DNA of 64,000 nucleotides from Trissonchulus latispiculum (taxonomy: Eukaryota; Nematoda; Enoplea; Enoplida; Ironidae): positions 186,001-250,000 of the forward strand of contig JASAND010021422.1 of NCBI GenBank assembly GCA_030248195.1, read 5' to 3'. The notes beneath the pieces are model-generated. The model did no database searches and was not told the origin of the DNA. It saw nothing but the letters and a program-made list of their open reading frames with translations. The position numbers were made by a program, and so were the translations under genes. Each line of letters opens with the position of its first letter. The stretch's first letter is position 1. Positions 12,010 to 23,905 of this stretch are shown piece after piece.

Positions 12010-14100
12010 CTTACATATATTGGCTAACTGCTATCTAAATTTATGATTGATATGAAGTTTCGTCGCCCCCTTTCGGCATAATTTTGCGGGTCGCAGGTGC
12101 TGTAGTGACAAGTAAATTTCTTCAATTTGAAATATTGACTAATCTTTAAAATTGAGTTAGCTGACCAAACTACGTTATCCTGCTGCAGAATAAAAGTTAC
12201 TTTGCTCAGTACTTTCTGACTCAAATTTGAATTGGAATTCTAACTTCTAATTGAGTCAGGTTAATCCATCTTCTAAAACGAACGGATTAGTTTAAACAGG
12301 ACATACTTTTACCTTGTTCTCTAATGCTGTTGTGAAAGCCAGCGTTAATTGTGGAAATTAGCAATTATGGTTTTCAAAAAGTCCCTTCTCTCAACAGTCA
12401 GCTGATATCCAAATTCTAATTCCAATTTCTTATATGACACAGGTTAGGAATACTAGAGTTAGGTGTTACGTCTTACCATGAAGGTTGTCATCAAGACTTA
12501 ATTATCACTTATATCGGCTTCTGATTTGCTGAATAGTGTTAGTGGCAGATGACGGATTATATTATCTAAAGTTTGTGACATAAACTGTAAAGTTAGCACG
12601 CTTCCCTGCCTGACAAGCAACAATATTGTGCTGCCACCGTGTCAGGCATCTAGTATTTTTGTTTTCAATGCTCTATAGTTTCCTAAAACGCAAACTTTTT
12701 CGCGGAGTTAGCTGCTCTCTGCGCATTGAGACACGTTGAACCTCTGATAGCGCAGTGGTTACTTACTGCGCTAGAAGTGGAGGATCATGTCAAGTCTTCA
12801 TGCCTGCAAAAATAAGCACCCATTTCACATGTCTCCTGGGCAATTTGTCGAAATTGTCAAGGGATGACCCCCGTCATGTGGAGAACAGAAGCTCCTTTAC
12901 GGAGGACGCAATGGAGGTCCTAATAGCATTGTAGAACAACTCGGGTAATCGCTATGGCAATTATTTTTGCCATTTTTAATTAATTGCAAGTGGAGGATCA
13001 TGTAAAGTCTAGAGTACAGAAACGCGGCAATACCAGATTGATGCTTTCCCGCCTTCTTCCCTTGTCAACAATCCACCCAAAAATAATTCAGTAAGGGGGG
13101 TCAGAAAGAAACTGTCGGGATGCATTCATCGCATAGACTCCAATCGAATCAAATTACCATAAATCAACTCTGTGTGCGTGCACGAAAAAACCAATTTTAG
13201 GTATTAATTTTTTTGCTACAGTGGCATACGAAAAATCCCAAGTGCATACAGTCAGATCGGTTCCTCAACTGGGTAAAAGGCCACAAGGGTTGAGTAACTT
13301 TAACTCTTTCTGTGCCGTTAAACGGTTTAATGTTGGTAACTCTTTAAACTCGCGTTTCTTACACCAAAATGATTGCTTTCTTTGCAAGCACTATCCGGTG
13401 ACATTAGATAGATGTTTTTCCCCAAACCAGACATTAAACCCATTTGTTCGGCCAACTTCTACTCAAAAATCTCCCGCACAAGCGATCAAGCAATCTTTTA
13501 TTCCGTTAGCAGACGCATGACTTCGTCAAAAAGTAAATTACTTAATTTCAGCAAGTCTAAGACTTTCAACAATACTCTGTGAAGCTTATTAGCATCGCGT
13601 TTGACGCAATTCTGGTCTCCACCATAATTATTTTTACTGTATACAGTTGTAATTAGTTAAATATGTTTACAATCAATTCAAACGCAAAACTTCGCCAGCA
13701 AAGCAATTGTAGATTTGTAAGTCCTAATTAAATTACATCATACTAGATTTGGTTTGGTCCAATTGTTTGGAAACTCTATTTAAGCCTGCCAGTTGGACAT
13801 GAAGACAGACACTTAGAGTTGAACGTTAATGATTGCTGTCTGACTTGTTAAGAAGTTTGAACTAGTGGACCATAGTTCAGCTTGCAATTTAGACCAAAGC
13901 TTGGTTAGCTTGTGTGCTTGAATGAACATTGAGTGGTCCCAAGTCCACCCCCCCCCCTGCCCCCGCCCAAACGAAGCTCACCTTCAACAAAGGGGGGGAG
14001 TCCTTCATCCCCCAGTTACACACAGGGTTGAACATTCTGCTATCATGGTATTTTTTACTCATACGACTTTGATCCTTCACGTAAATAGCTAAAACTTGCT
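12010..14100. other. Intergenic tract with SINE-like remnants
   Basis: No gene supported. Around 12738 a degenerate A-box-like GATAGCGCAGTGGTTACTTA occurs. The phrase AGTGGAGGATCATGT is repeated directly at about 12777 and 12989. GTAGAACAACTCGGGTAAT at about 12932 recurs as GCAGAACACCTCGGGTAAT near 31293, so these belong to a dispersed SINE-like repeat. A 99-codon frame at 13221-13520 follows an acceptor-like CTACAG but has no recognisable domain. Confidence 0.45.
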
Positions 14101-15450
14101 AAATAGCCTATTACCGTGCTCTTAAACATTCTGGAACCAGTGCCGGATTTTTAGGCCAAAAGATAAGAAAGTTTTGGTTTTTGGCCTTAGGCTTCCAGTA
14201 AGTAGAACAGGCACATGATTGGTTGTTATGGCTGGAAAGAGGACACAAAAATGAACATTTTTGCTTTTACAACATTTGAGCTATCTCCAGTGGATAAGTC
14301 AGTATACGCAAAAAACCATTTTCAAGGTCAAAAAATGGCAATTTTCGAGGAAATCAGTTTTTTTCAAAATTACTGCCGAACCTTGCGAACAATTTTGTTC
14401 CATTTATACACAAACGATACTGCGTCCAAATGCATATTTTATGATTCCCTATTAGCCGGACTTTATTGCTTTCAGCTAGAGATTTGGCCGGAAAACCATT
14501 TTGGCAAAACTGTGGTTATTTTGTTTTGAACATCGATTTCTCCAAAACTACTCGACAGATTCCGGAGATTTTCGGCAAAATGGAAATTCGTACTATTGCA
14601 GAGGGACGTTTTTCTTGGTTTTGTGTCAGTGTACCCCGTGATCATTTGATTTTTCAGAAAAATAGAAAAACAAAAATCAAAAATCAACACTTTGATTTTT
14701 GATTTTTGATTTTCGTTCTTTCAGTGGAAATCAAATGTCAACGCTTTGATTTTTGATTTTTGATATTTGTTACATTGTCAAAAATCAAAAAACAAGCTTT
14801 CGATGTTTAATTTTTCTTTTATTTGGCAAATTCGTTTAGTGTTTTCATCTCACTTCTCAAAACGTGATATTTGATTTTTGATTTTTGTTTTTGTTAACAA
14901 CAAATCAAAAATCAAAAATCAAAGCGTTGACATTTGATTTCCACTGAAAGAACGAAAATCAAAAATCAAAAATCAAAGTGTTGATTTTTGATTTTTGTTT
15001 TTCTATTTTTCTGAAAAATCAAATGATCACGGGGTACACTGGCAGTTTTGGCTAAAACGTTCACAGTTTCGAGAAAATTTAGTGCAAAGTTTAAATATTT
15101 AGTGCTTCCGTGCATTTTGCGAATTTTCTCAACCGTTGAGTGATACTGCGCAAAACCCCCAAAAACGTCCCTCGGCCCATATGTCCTCTCTATGATAGCG
15201 CAAAAAGAAATTTTATCTGGTTCCGCAGTTTTGAAAATTCAATGTTCAAAAATTTTGGGTCTATATTTAGCCGTTATGTCAGAAAATGTTTGCTAATTTT
15301 TAATAATTTTGCTAGTTTCGTAAGCCCATATGAATGTCGTAAGCTTTAAAACGATGTATAAAGCTCTTTCCAACTCCCAAAATTGCGAAAGTTATAGCGT
15401 TTTAAAAAATCACCACAAAAGCACTGCACAAAAGGATACCAGCACCTTAA
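14100..15450 (-). mobile_element. TTAAGGTGCTGGTATC-family MITE, interrupted
   Basis: It ends at GGATACCAGCACCTTAA (15450) and matches, in reverse orientation, the complete element at 62516-63863: CATTCTGGAACCAGTGCCGG, TTTGGCCGGAAAACCATTTT, GAACATCGATTTCTC, AAAGCTCTTTCCAACTC. The opposite terminus is lost. A separate hairpin element (14627-15041) is inserted in it. Confidence 0.75.
14627..15041. mobile_element. Perfect-arm hairpin element, CAGTGTACCCC ends
   Basis: The termini are CAGTGTACCCCGTGATCATT and its exact inverse. The arms are identical for roughly 135 bases and made largely of TTTGATTTTTGATTTTT units. There is no coding capacity. The uninterrupted equivalent at about 63400-63430 shows TTCTTGGTTTGAGCTAAAAC where this copy has the insertion. 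Flanks GGTTTTG and AGTTTTGG hint at a short target duplication. The CAG start resembles hAT ends, but an 8-bp duplication is not clear. Confidence 0.8.
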
Positions 15451-18400
15451 GTAACAGGAAGGGGCATAAGTTGACACAATCTCAAGAAATAATTTCATCC
15501 CAGATTCCAGTGACACTTTATTACAAACTCAGCCACTGTTGAACTGACTAATTTTACCCAAAACCTAACTGACTGCAAAACTACATAGCATCAGCAGTTA
15601 TGTATGGATATGTGGTACCTTTTCCTGAAATTGCCGATTTCTAGAAATCGACAAAATCGGCAAGCAAATTTGCTCATTTTTAAAAATCTGCAACAGCCCT
15701 GCCGAATATTAGAGATAGGCAAAGCTTTTGCTGAATTCTAGAAATAGGCAGAGGCCTTGCCGAATTCTTGAAATCAGCAAAATGCCTTGCCCATTTCTAG
15801 AATTCGGCGAAAGTTTGAATTGCTGAATTCTAGAAATGGGCAAGTAAAGTTTGATCACAAATCTGTTTGGACTTCTTTAGAAAATTCTCATGACGATTTC
15901 AGAATTTGATGTATTCAACTGACATTGTCGTTAGAACAACCGGAAAGTAACGTTATTCAGCTAAAGTAAATGTTAATTATTCGTGGTCTTCTCATTATCC
16001 CCCAGTGCTAATATGTTCATACTTGGGCATTACAGCTAACATTTGGCGTGGCTATGTTTTCGAAAGTGCTGAGTTCAAATATTACAAAATTTTTTGAATT
16101 TATTTTTCTGATTTGTAGAGGTAACAACAACGTAAGGGGTAATCTTTGCCTAAGTGAACAAATGAGTAAAACTTTCGGATATCTAGAACTCGGCAAGGCT
16201 GTTTTCGATTTCTTGAAATGGGCAAAATGGCTTGCAAAATTTTGGAAATTAAGCACGACAGATATCCCACTGTGGTACCAAATTTGGCCTACAAATAATT
16301 ACAAATAATTAAGTAATAATAATAAATAATTACAAATATTTCAGCTAACACATAAGCAGATAATACAGTGAAAGCTTTACAGTGAATTTTAACTTTGGCA
16401 ATAAATGCAAAAGTTTAGCCAAATGTAAGTACACAAAACGCTGGGTACGAAGCATTAGTTTTATAGACGTAGCCGAAAATCGTAATTACGAGTGAATCTA
16501 CGATTTATTTTTGGCAAAGTTCCCAACTTTACCATACCATCCCCTTGGTACCCACTCAAGCCTGGCAATTGTCCCAGAACCTTCATTTTCTAACTACTGC
16601 TAAGATTTTGACTAGACTGCCTGGTCATTAAATTGATAATCAGTTGGCTGGTTAATATTTTAATTTTTTCAAGTTTTCAAATACTGAAGCTAAGGATAAT
16701 TTATTTTCACTTTTTCTTTTGGTGATAGCTACCATGAAAGCAATTGTAATTAATCAAAAATAATAAAATTATTGAACCCAGAATCCAGGTTGTTTTCTTA
16801 TGACACGGTAGAGAAATTCTTCCTTTCATTTTGAGTTCCAATTAAAAACTTCAATCAGGTCAGCAATGATTGAATCAGCTTTTAGCCTATTCTGAATCTA
16901 AAGTAATGCCTGCCGAAGTCTCGGTTACTGTTTCTGCAGCGCCCAACTAAATTCATATTAATTTAATCGCAATCAAATGCTAAGCTGGAGCCAATTTCGA
17001 GATCACATGAGGCAGTACATAGATTAGCCAATCAGATGCGGTTTAGTTCAAACGCATATAAACACATGCTGAAAATGATAAGCGGTATTACTCCCGAAAT
17101 TTCGACCTTAATGTTCCAAGCATACGTTGAGTAATTGAGCTGTTGAGCAATGATTGCGCTGAGAAAAACTTTCTTTTTCACTGTTCCTTTAATAAACTCA
17201 GTGCGCAAGGAAAAAATTAATAAAGATTTAGATATCTGCTGAAGTTGCATTTCCTTCGTAGTCTCCAGAATCAGGAAAACCTTCGAAACCCTGTCAAAGT
17301 GGCTTATCGTCTACCTTTAAAGATAATGTGTGACAAGCGCTTTGCTGTCAATTCAAGGTACATGCTCTGCACGCTAACAGTTGGGTATCCGATTGAGAGT
17401 CAAAGTTGCTCACTACGGAATGTTCCACGCTTGCAAATGATGAAAGCCATTCTGCCAGTCCAAAATGTGTTTGTTTCGATCAGTGGCACAGACGGACAGC
17501 TGCTGTAATGGCTTGCTGTCAGCGGGTGCAGTGCTGTAGGAACCGATAACAGAGAGCGTAACGCATGTCACACTCTTAACTATCGAGTCAAGAAAATGAA
17601 GTAAACGCTGGCCGGCAGGCGGATCCATGAAGGACTCTCTTAACCCTTAACCACTCTTAACAATAAAGCTAAATGGGAAATGCTTACCCCGCACTCCTGC
17701 AGCCGCGAAGGCAAAAACCTTAGTCCGAAAACTCCAGAGATTAGTTCTTTCTGGGTAAGAGCGCACAGTGCCAATTCAACTGATTCGGACTACCCCTAAG
17801 GCTTTAGCCTTGGTGACTGCAGGACAGGCGTTCTTCGTTATTTCTTTATGGTTCTTACGTGAAAGTTCGCTTGAATGAAAGAAGTAGAGCTTAGGTTTGG
17901 TTTCAGTAAAACTGTTCAATTCAATTTTTCCCGACTAATGTCAGCTTTTCACATGAATATTCTGTGCTGAATGACGCTTAACATATACCTAGGCATTCCA
18001 ATAAGGAGGGGGAGTGGTTTCTTTAGAATTGAATTTTCTGCTTCAAACTGGCTTATTTTGAGGTCATCAGGGGAGGCGCAATCACGACTAATTGATTCAA
18101 ATTAGTATTTTCATTTCTTTGCTGAATTTCAGTGTTTGCTAGTCTCATTAGAAACTGATACTTTCAGTTTTTTTTGTTTTCCACTTGTTATGTATGCCTA
18201 TTTTTTCTTAAATGTTACTGTAAATGGCAATTTTATCGGATACTTCGCTCTTGAATAAATCGCAAATAATCCTGAATAGGTGAGATTATCATCCTCCGAA
18301 ATTCCCACACATAAACAGCTTTGTCTTCTATTAAACCGGTATCAGAGAAAATTTCCTATGCTTTACGCTTTCAGAAAGTATTCAAGCTTCAGCTCTTTTA

Positions 18401-18560
18401 TGACAAAACGTAAACTTTAATATCGCGAATAATATCGAATAGGCAAAATTAATGCCTGCAGTTGCTTTTCTTTATCTTTACAGAATCTCTAGCAGTTTTC
18501 CAGAATAAAAATGCATTGTTTTATTGATTATTTCGAAATTTTTACTGTCTCGCCCTGCAG
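15450..18560. other. Intergenic tract, no gene seen
   Basis: No exon supported. At 15620-15850 short palindromes built on TTCTAGAAAT and CCGAATTC alternate in both orientations. At 17358-17605 there is a worn foldback of the AAGAGTACATAATA family (GGTACATGCTCTGCACGCTA, later CGCATGTCACACTCTTAACT). Confidence 0.5.
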
Positions 18561-18572
18561 TCAATAGCACGC

Positions 18573-18835
18573 ATGGGCAATGCCTGCACAACTCCTGCAC
18601 ATGTGCAGGCTAGGAAAAATTTACCCCCGCGCAGTGCGCAGCAAAAAATTTACCCCCGCGCAGTAAAACTTTACCCCGCGCAGGAAATCGCGTCAAGATT
18701 TTATCCCGTGCAGGAAATTTTTATCGCGGCGCAACAAAATTTTTACCCGGGCGCAGCAAAGCGCATAAAAATTTTATCCCACGTTGCAAAATTTTACCCC
18801 CGCGCAGCAAGGCGCATTAGAAGTTTATCCGCGCA
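18573..18835. repeat. Degenerate GC-rich tandem repeat
   Basis: Imperfect units of about 25-30 bases built on TTTTACCCCCGCGCAGCAAA. The unit reappears once near 20085 (GACCCCCCGCGCAGTGAG). The phrases TGGGCAATGCCTGCAC (18578) and TTCATTGCCCATG (20133) suggest that 18.57-20.15 kb is one composite repeat. Confidence 0.6.
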
Positions 18836-19625
18836 TGATGATATATGTCACACTGCTCTGATCCCTCCGGTGCGACCTGGGGGTGACCTGGAGTTGGCGG
18901 GAAAAAACCCACGGCGGGAAAAAACCCACTTTTCAAAATTAATTTTTTTTCTAACCATTGACCGGAAAGGTCAAACCAATACATACATTTGTTTAATAGA
19001 GCCTATAGATTAAATTGGTATAGGTTTTACCTGGGTTCGTACTGTTATGAGTGGTCCAGGGGGTCTAAATCGGACACGGTGCCATTTCAAGCCAAAATTT
19101 CAATTTTGACCAAAAATGCTTATTTCTGTCTTAAAATGGGTCTAGTTTGGCTCTAAATACAAGAAAAACACGTTTTCTACACGATAGGATGCTTAAACTG
19201 CCGAAAATAAACAATTTTAAAAAATTTCCAAAATTTGCCTATGTTTATGTGTTAAAGATACAACATTTTCAAATGACCATATGACCTCAATTTTAATACA
19301 AAAACTAATATATTTTGATGCAGTTGTACTAAAAACAACCCGCTCTTTCATTTGGAATGGTTAGAAATGCTCCTGGCAGCTTGCCAAAAATTTTTGCGGT
19401 GGGTTTTTTCCCGCATATGGGTTTTTTCCCGCATTGGGTTTTTTTCCCGCCAGTTTGGGACAATTTTTCTCGCTAACGGCACACCCTACAGAGGTGTTCT
19501 ATAGCTCATAAGAAAGCTTACGACTAGGCCTAGCTATACCTGTATAATCAGCATTTCGATATGTCAAACCATTAAAAAGTTCTGGCCAAAAATCTGAAAA
19601 GTGGGTTTTTTCCCGCTTGACTATA
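18835..19625 (+). mobile_element. Partial TATAGTCAAGCGGG-family element (copy 1)
   Basis: It is nearly identical in reverse complement to 43560-44354. Shared phrases are GGTGCGACCTGGGGGTGACC, GGGCCGTT-type spacer, GAGGTGTTCTATAGCTCATA and AGTGGGTTTTTTCCCGCTTG, ending at ACTATA. The other terminus present at 44658 is missing here, so this copy is truncated at the GC-rich repeat. Frames read from both copies share a peptide only because the DNA is shared. Confidence 0.8.
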
Positions 19626-20244
19626 GATATTGAATTTGTGCAAAAAATTTATTATTTTGTTTTTGCTGTATTTACACATTCTTTTCCTAATGTTTCCAAG
19701 CTGGATCTGTTTTTCATACTGATTTCTGAAAAACCATAAAGTTGCACTAGCAGTTTGGTTAAAATCCCAATTGTATGCCAGAGCCAAGCATTTGAGTGTT
19801 TCCACTAATGACTTTCCCATCGCCTTGAGGGTTGTATCAGACGAAATCAGAAGGTTCTATCAACTCTTCAAAACGGAGTGAATTATAACTGCATTCATGA
19901 AATTCCCTTGCTATTTAAGTAAAACCAGAGAATTAAAATTTTAGCATTTTTTGCGAGATGCATCAAAATCTTGAGTATTGCGTAAAAGTTAGCAAATCAT
20001 TCCGACAAAGGGGCTTGAAAAATGCGTCAGTAAAACAGAGCTTTGTAAAAACTACAGTCGACACATATCGTGAAAACTTAAAAATTTGACCCCCCGCGCA
20101 GTGAGCTCGAAGGCTGTGCAGGCTAGAGCCAAGTTCATTGCCCATGTATGGTCAATAGGCAAAGCCAATGCCTGTACTGATTACTGCAATGTTGGAGTTT
20201 GTTCGAAAAAATAACGTTTTACTCCAAATTAAAATAAAAACTGT

Positions 20245-20720
20245 AAGCAGGCATAGGAAAGATTGACAAGACTGATATGGGAGTTCAGCTGATTGCCCGG
20301 TGGTGTAGTGGTTAGCACGTCTGACCTAAAAGCTATGCTAACCTGCTCACTCGAAAGCGAACTAAAGCGAAAGCTAACTCCGGCCGAACTTACTTTAAAT
20401 CCTGAGTGAAAATCTGAACTCCCTCTTCCCCCTCAATTTCCTAGGCACTGGTTTCCACGGAAAGACACGACTCTGGCGAACTCTCTCGATCCATCAGCCC
20501 TGGCAGAAATGTTGAGTTCTGGTTGAAGGGCTCAAGTGTATAGCTGCTACCAAGCCTGGTGGACTAAGAAGAAACCGAGGAGATAAGCCCAAGTCGGTGG
20601 CCTTAGCCATCCTTGTATACTGTACCCACGAAACCAGGACCTAGGAGAGAGAAGAGACAATGGAGGTTTAGAATTTCACTCAAGACTTAAAATAAGGAAT
20701 TGGCCCGGTCTGTGTTCGAG
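20245..20720. mobile_element. Inverted pair of family-1 SINEs
   Basis: The plus-strand copy (20245-20530) has the leader GCATAGGAAAGATTGACAAG, a head GGTGGTGTAGTGGTTAGCAC and tail CCATCAGCCCTGGCAGAAAT; the head is disrupted after TCTGACCT. From 20620 the sequence GTACCCACGAAACCAGGACC, TAGGAGAGAGAAGAG is the complement of the same family's body, so a second copy lies head-on in the minus orientation. Confidence 0.65.
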
Positions 20721-21342
20721 CTAACGCGCTTCACACAATGCCACATCGTGCCTGAGAAGGTTCGCACTGATACAGAGTTCTTTCCCACCAGTGCTAAAAA
20801 GATAAAGACTTGACCAATCGAGCCAAATTCGTCATGCGGAGTTTTCCACCCGGCTGAACTCTAATATATATCAAAACCCATTGGTATTACGAATTGGATT
20901 AGGTAACAAGAATCAGTAAAGGTGTAGCTAATTTTAGTGATTTTGCAAAAATTTCTAGAGTCGATCCGGCCGGACCTTCTGGCCGAAATGCTCATCTCTA
21001 GTTTCGGATTAACAGAATTAGAATCTGAAGGCCGTTTCTTGATTCATTAGGTTTAAAATGCGTAATCGAATTTGTATAAGCTTTAACTGAGCGAATGAAA
21101 AGCTGAATCAAAAAAACTTGATTCCTGTTCTGCGATCCAGAATAATGTAATAGGGAGGCGTTGCGTCTGTCCCTTTTGTGGGTTGAGTGTATATTTCCAG
21201 TGAGTTTATTTTAATGTGAAATTTTAGTAAGAATGATATTTTTAGTGAGAAAAGTGTCTTGTGTAAATTTGTGTTGAAATTGGTTTGGAATTGGTTGTTT
21301 TCTAAATGTTAAAATGTGTTATATTTTATTCAGCCCACTTAG

Positions 21343-21357
21343 CTGCTAGGTGGCGCT
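21343..21357 (+). promoter_or_regulatory. CTCF-like motif
   Basis: CTGCTAGGTGGCGCT agrees with most positions of the animal CTCF consensus CCASYAGRKGGCGSY. It lies 64 bases upstream of the micropeptide start. One match in 64 kb proves little. Confidence 0.3.
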
Positions 21358-21420
21358 GCTTGTCTATTGAAAATTCTCTGGATGCGCTCTGAGCATCCTG
21401 TCTGCAAAGGGGGTCTCAAA

Positions 21421-21655
21421 ATGGACCAATCAAAATTCACTAAGCTCCTCTCTTATTTGCTGTGCATTTTTCTATTTCTGATTTTCATCACTGGGTATAT
21501 ACTTGTAAGTTTATGTGTTTAATGTGGGTTGAATAGACTCCAAGGCGACCTTGGGAGTCAAACCAAAATTTATTAGCGGTCTATAATATTTGGATTTTAT
21601 TTTATTCTGTTTAATTAATTAATAATGTGTTTTGTCTTTTTAGGAAAAGTTTTAG
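21421..21655 (+). CDS. Candidate sarcolamban/sarcolipin-like micropeptide (2 exons)
   Basis: Exon 1 is 21421-21504 and exon 2 is 21644-21655, giving 31 residues. Exon 1 encodes MDQSKFTKLL, then a hydrophobic segment (LCIFLFLIFITGY, residues 13-26). The donor is CTT|GTAAGT; the acceptor is GTCTTTTTAG|GAAAAG; the spliced frame ends EKF-stop. Length, a short polar start with Lys, one C-terminal membrane helix and an aromatic last residue match SERCA-regulating peptides (sarcolipin 31 residues, insect sarcolambans about 28-29), which act in muscle sarcoplasmic reticulum. The start context AAAATGG is favourable. An in-frame ATG at 21382 in poorer context would add 13 residues. Without splicing the frame closes after five further codons. 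The function is inferred from shape, not from a sequence match; another kind of membrane micropeptide, or chance, remains possible. Confidence 0.45.
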
Positions 21656-22860
21656 GATGCTAAACTTTATATTGTTGTTAGCCGCGACGGCTTAGGGAAA
21701 TATTCTTGAGACATTATTTAAAAGTGGGTTTATTGTGTTTGGGGGTGAATCTATATTGTGTAACTTAGTTTATGAATGTAAATGTGGTAATTTCTTAACT
21801 TGCTAAATTCTGTTGTCGTTTGAACGTCCAAATTTTGGTGCTTTTGTTATGAATGCCTTTTCTTTAAATTTTACCTGTAATATTTCGGGAGTCACTACCC
21901 TTTGCTTATTTAGTCTTTATTAAATGCGGTCTCGGTAACTGAGCCGTTAGGGTGTCTTTAGTTTAGGTTTTGTTAGAACTGTATAGTCGGTAGGTAGGGT
22001 TTTGAGGTATTTCCAAACATAGGTAATTTAATTATTCACTGAGCGTGCCTTTAATTTAGTCAAAGTTCCTTTTGTGATTTGATAGTTAGGCCTTTATTTG
22101 TCCCTTTAGAAAGTTTTATTTAGTCGTTCGTTAGGTTTAGTTACTCTTGGCGAGATCCTGCCCAGGTCGACTGGAACATAAGTCTCCTCCAGGTTCGTCG
22201 TTCCCATACGCGCACAGTTTCCACCCGTAAAGTTTGGTTAGCTATACCTTTCCAACTTTACAATACGCCTAGATACGGATTTTCAGCTGCATCGAGGACA
22301 AGACTTTTTCGGCTCCTTTAGTCTTCCTTCAATTTCAGTGAAACCGAAAAATTTTTCCGACATTTGAACTCAGCCCCAAAACCAACTTTTAGCTAAATTG
22401 CTGAAGGTTTTAACTTTTTAGCACTACGTGGAAAGTAATGGGAAAGGGCTGACATCCTGTCACGAGACGAATCCAGGCTCTAAATGGACCCCTTATCTGT
22501 CTGTTGCATTAGGTACAGCTCTATTCATAGGACTGGGGTTTTGTAGTACACAAGTTAACAATGGGGCACAGGTGTTGCTAACGAAGCCCTCTCTCCTACC
22601 ATCATTATATAATTATTGTCTACTACATCTGTACTGAATTACAGTTACTTATACAGTCTGACTGGGGCTAATTCTTATCACACTAATTCTAATCGTAGTT
22701 TCAATATATAGGTACTGAGGTGATGTATAATGTGTTCCTTGTGACGTCTTCTCATGTCTAAGGTTAGATGATTGGCCTTTATTTCTGCCACGTGTACTGT
22801 TAAACTTTGGATCGGGACGTTTCACCCACAATTTCCTATAGGCCTCCTCAAGCTAGTAGT
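21656..22860 (+). other. T/G-rich tract downstream of micropeptide
   Basis: The plus strand is T- and G-rich, as in a long 3' untranslated region, but no AATAAA is evident near 21.7-22.4 kb. A frame at 22419-22637 follows TTTTTAG and contains one hydrophobic stretch (YLSVALGTALFIGLGFC); I do not recognise it and do not call it a gene. Confidence 0.35.
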
Positions 22861-22868
22861 CCATAAGA

Positions 22869-22980
22869 GGGCTGTTGGGATAAGAGTTATTCCGGAATTT
22901 GATCCGGGACCAAAGGATCGCAAAGGTGTAAGGCGTTAGGTCCCGGATCAAATTCCGGAAGACTTTCTATCCCAGCAGCC
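22869..22980. repeat. Short hairpin
   Basis: GGCTGTTGGGATA and TTCCGGAATTTGATCCGGGA on the left are mirrored by TCCCGGATCAAATTCCGGAA and TATCCCAGCAGCC on the right. It is a non-coding foldback. Confidence 0.75.
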
Positions 22981-23206
22981 ATCTTAATGGCTGCTATCTT
23001 AAGGACGCCCATGGGAAATCATTGGCGAAACGTCGGGCGAAACCGATATTTAACAGTTCTCGTGGCGAGAAAAGGCCAATCGCCTGCTTAGACGTGAGGT
23101 TCTGGAGCGCTGTAGTGACACATCGTTGTTTCGTTCGTTCTTTCATTTGCTCTTTAACTTTCTCACCCCTCACACGAAATAGGTTAGCTCAGGCGGAATT
23201 GTTTTG

Positions 23207-23482
23207 GATCTTTTCAGGATAACCCACCCCAGATCCAGATTCCGCAAAACTTGACCAAATGAGCTGAAATTTAGTATGGGTATGTTTTCGACAACGCTGA
23301 GTTCAAATATCGCAAATTGTTTCTATTTAGGGAAAATCGATTTTTTCGATTCGTAAGGCGATTCGTAATTTTGTGATATTGGAACTCCGCATGGTCGAAA
23401 ACATACCCATACCAAATTTCAGCACGGAATTGATCTGGTTTTGCGGAATCTGGGCCTGGGGTGGGTTATCCTGAAAGGATCC
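23207..23482. mobile_element. Short foldback element
   Basis: The left end CAGGATAACCCACCCCAG with ATTCCGCAAAAC and GGGTATGTTTTCGACAACGC is mirrored by GTCGAAAACATACCCATACC, GTTTTGCGGAATCTGGG and GGGGTGGGTTATCCTG. The core is AT-rich (TCGATTTTTTCGATTCG). No coding capacity. Confidence 0.75.
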
Positions 23483-23574
23483 ATTGTTTTAAACGAAATG
23501 TATGAAAACACATAAGTCCATGTTAATTAACTGTGGAGCTAATTAACAGTACAGTTTTAATTTGCACTTAGGGC

Positions 23575-23655
23575 GGCAATGCTTCCGTAGCTCAGTCGGT
23601 TGGTTGCTGAAATGCAACAGGGAAGGTGGGCGGTTCAATCCCAGAGGTGCTGCCA
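23575..23655 (+). tRNA. tRNA-like SINE head
   Basis: TCCGTAGCTCAGTCGGTTGG is an A box and GGCGGTTCAATCCCAGAGG a B box. Acceptor and anticodon stems do not pair well, so I read it as a SINE head or pseudo-tRNA. Confidence 0.4.
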
Positions 23656-23905
23656 GTTTTCTGCCATTTCCTTTTTCTGCCTGGCAGATGACGAAAATTC
23701 AGTTTTTTTTCAATTTTTTAACACTTTCTCGCAGGCAGTTAGTTGGCTTTAAGAACGTTTGGAATCAGTGAGCAAATAAGCTGCCTGTCTTGTGCTTATC
23801 CTCTCTAAGCTGGGTTTTATTCTCTGCTCATTCTACTTTCAACCGTTCAACTGCTGATGAAACTGATAAGTGCTGTTAAGAGTCAGTAATCCTGAAAGGT
23901 TGAAA

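Larger units (their letters stand above)
11392..12010. mobile_element. Second foldback copy (C), interrupted by a SINE
   Basis: The left arm (AAGAGTGTAACAG, TTATCAGCTGCAGGT, then after the SINE ACATGCTCTGCGCGCTAACG, CTGACCCTCCACAAACGTG) mirrors the right arm (CACGTTTGTGGGGGTGGTCA, GCCGTTAGCGAACAGAGCAT, GTACCTGCAGCTGATAACAG). It abuts copy B. A SINE (11439-11723) splits the left arm, and the intact right arm shows what the unsplit sequence was. Confidence 0.75.

Noticed and set aside
13221..13520. 99-codon frame after an acceptor-like CTACAG
   Set aside because: No domain, no donor or partner exon, composition like its surroundings.
18573..19013. 146-codon frame sharing a 58-residue segment with a frame at 44175-44483
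   Set aside because: The shared peptide is explained by copies of one transposable element in opposite orientation; the N-terminal part is a GC-rich tandem repeat.
22419..22637. Possible exon with a hydrophobic stretch
   Set aside because: Follows a TTTTTAG acceptor but contains internal donor-like sites, has no family and no connection in frame to the upstream micropeptide exons.
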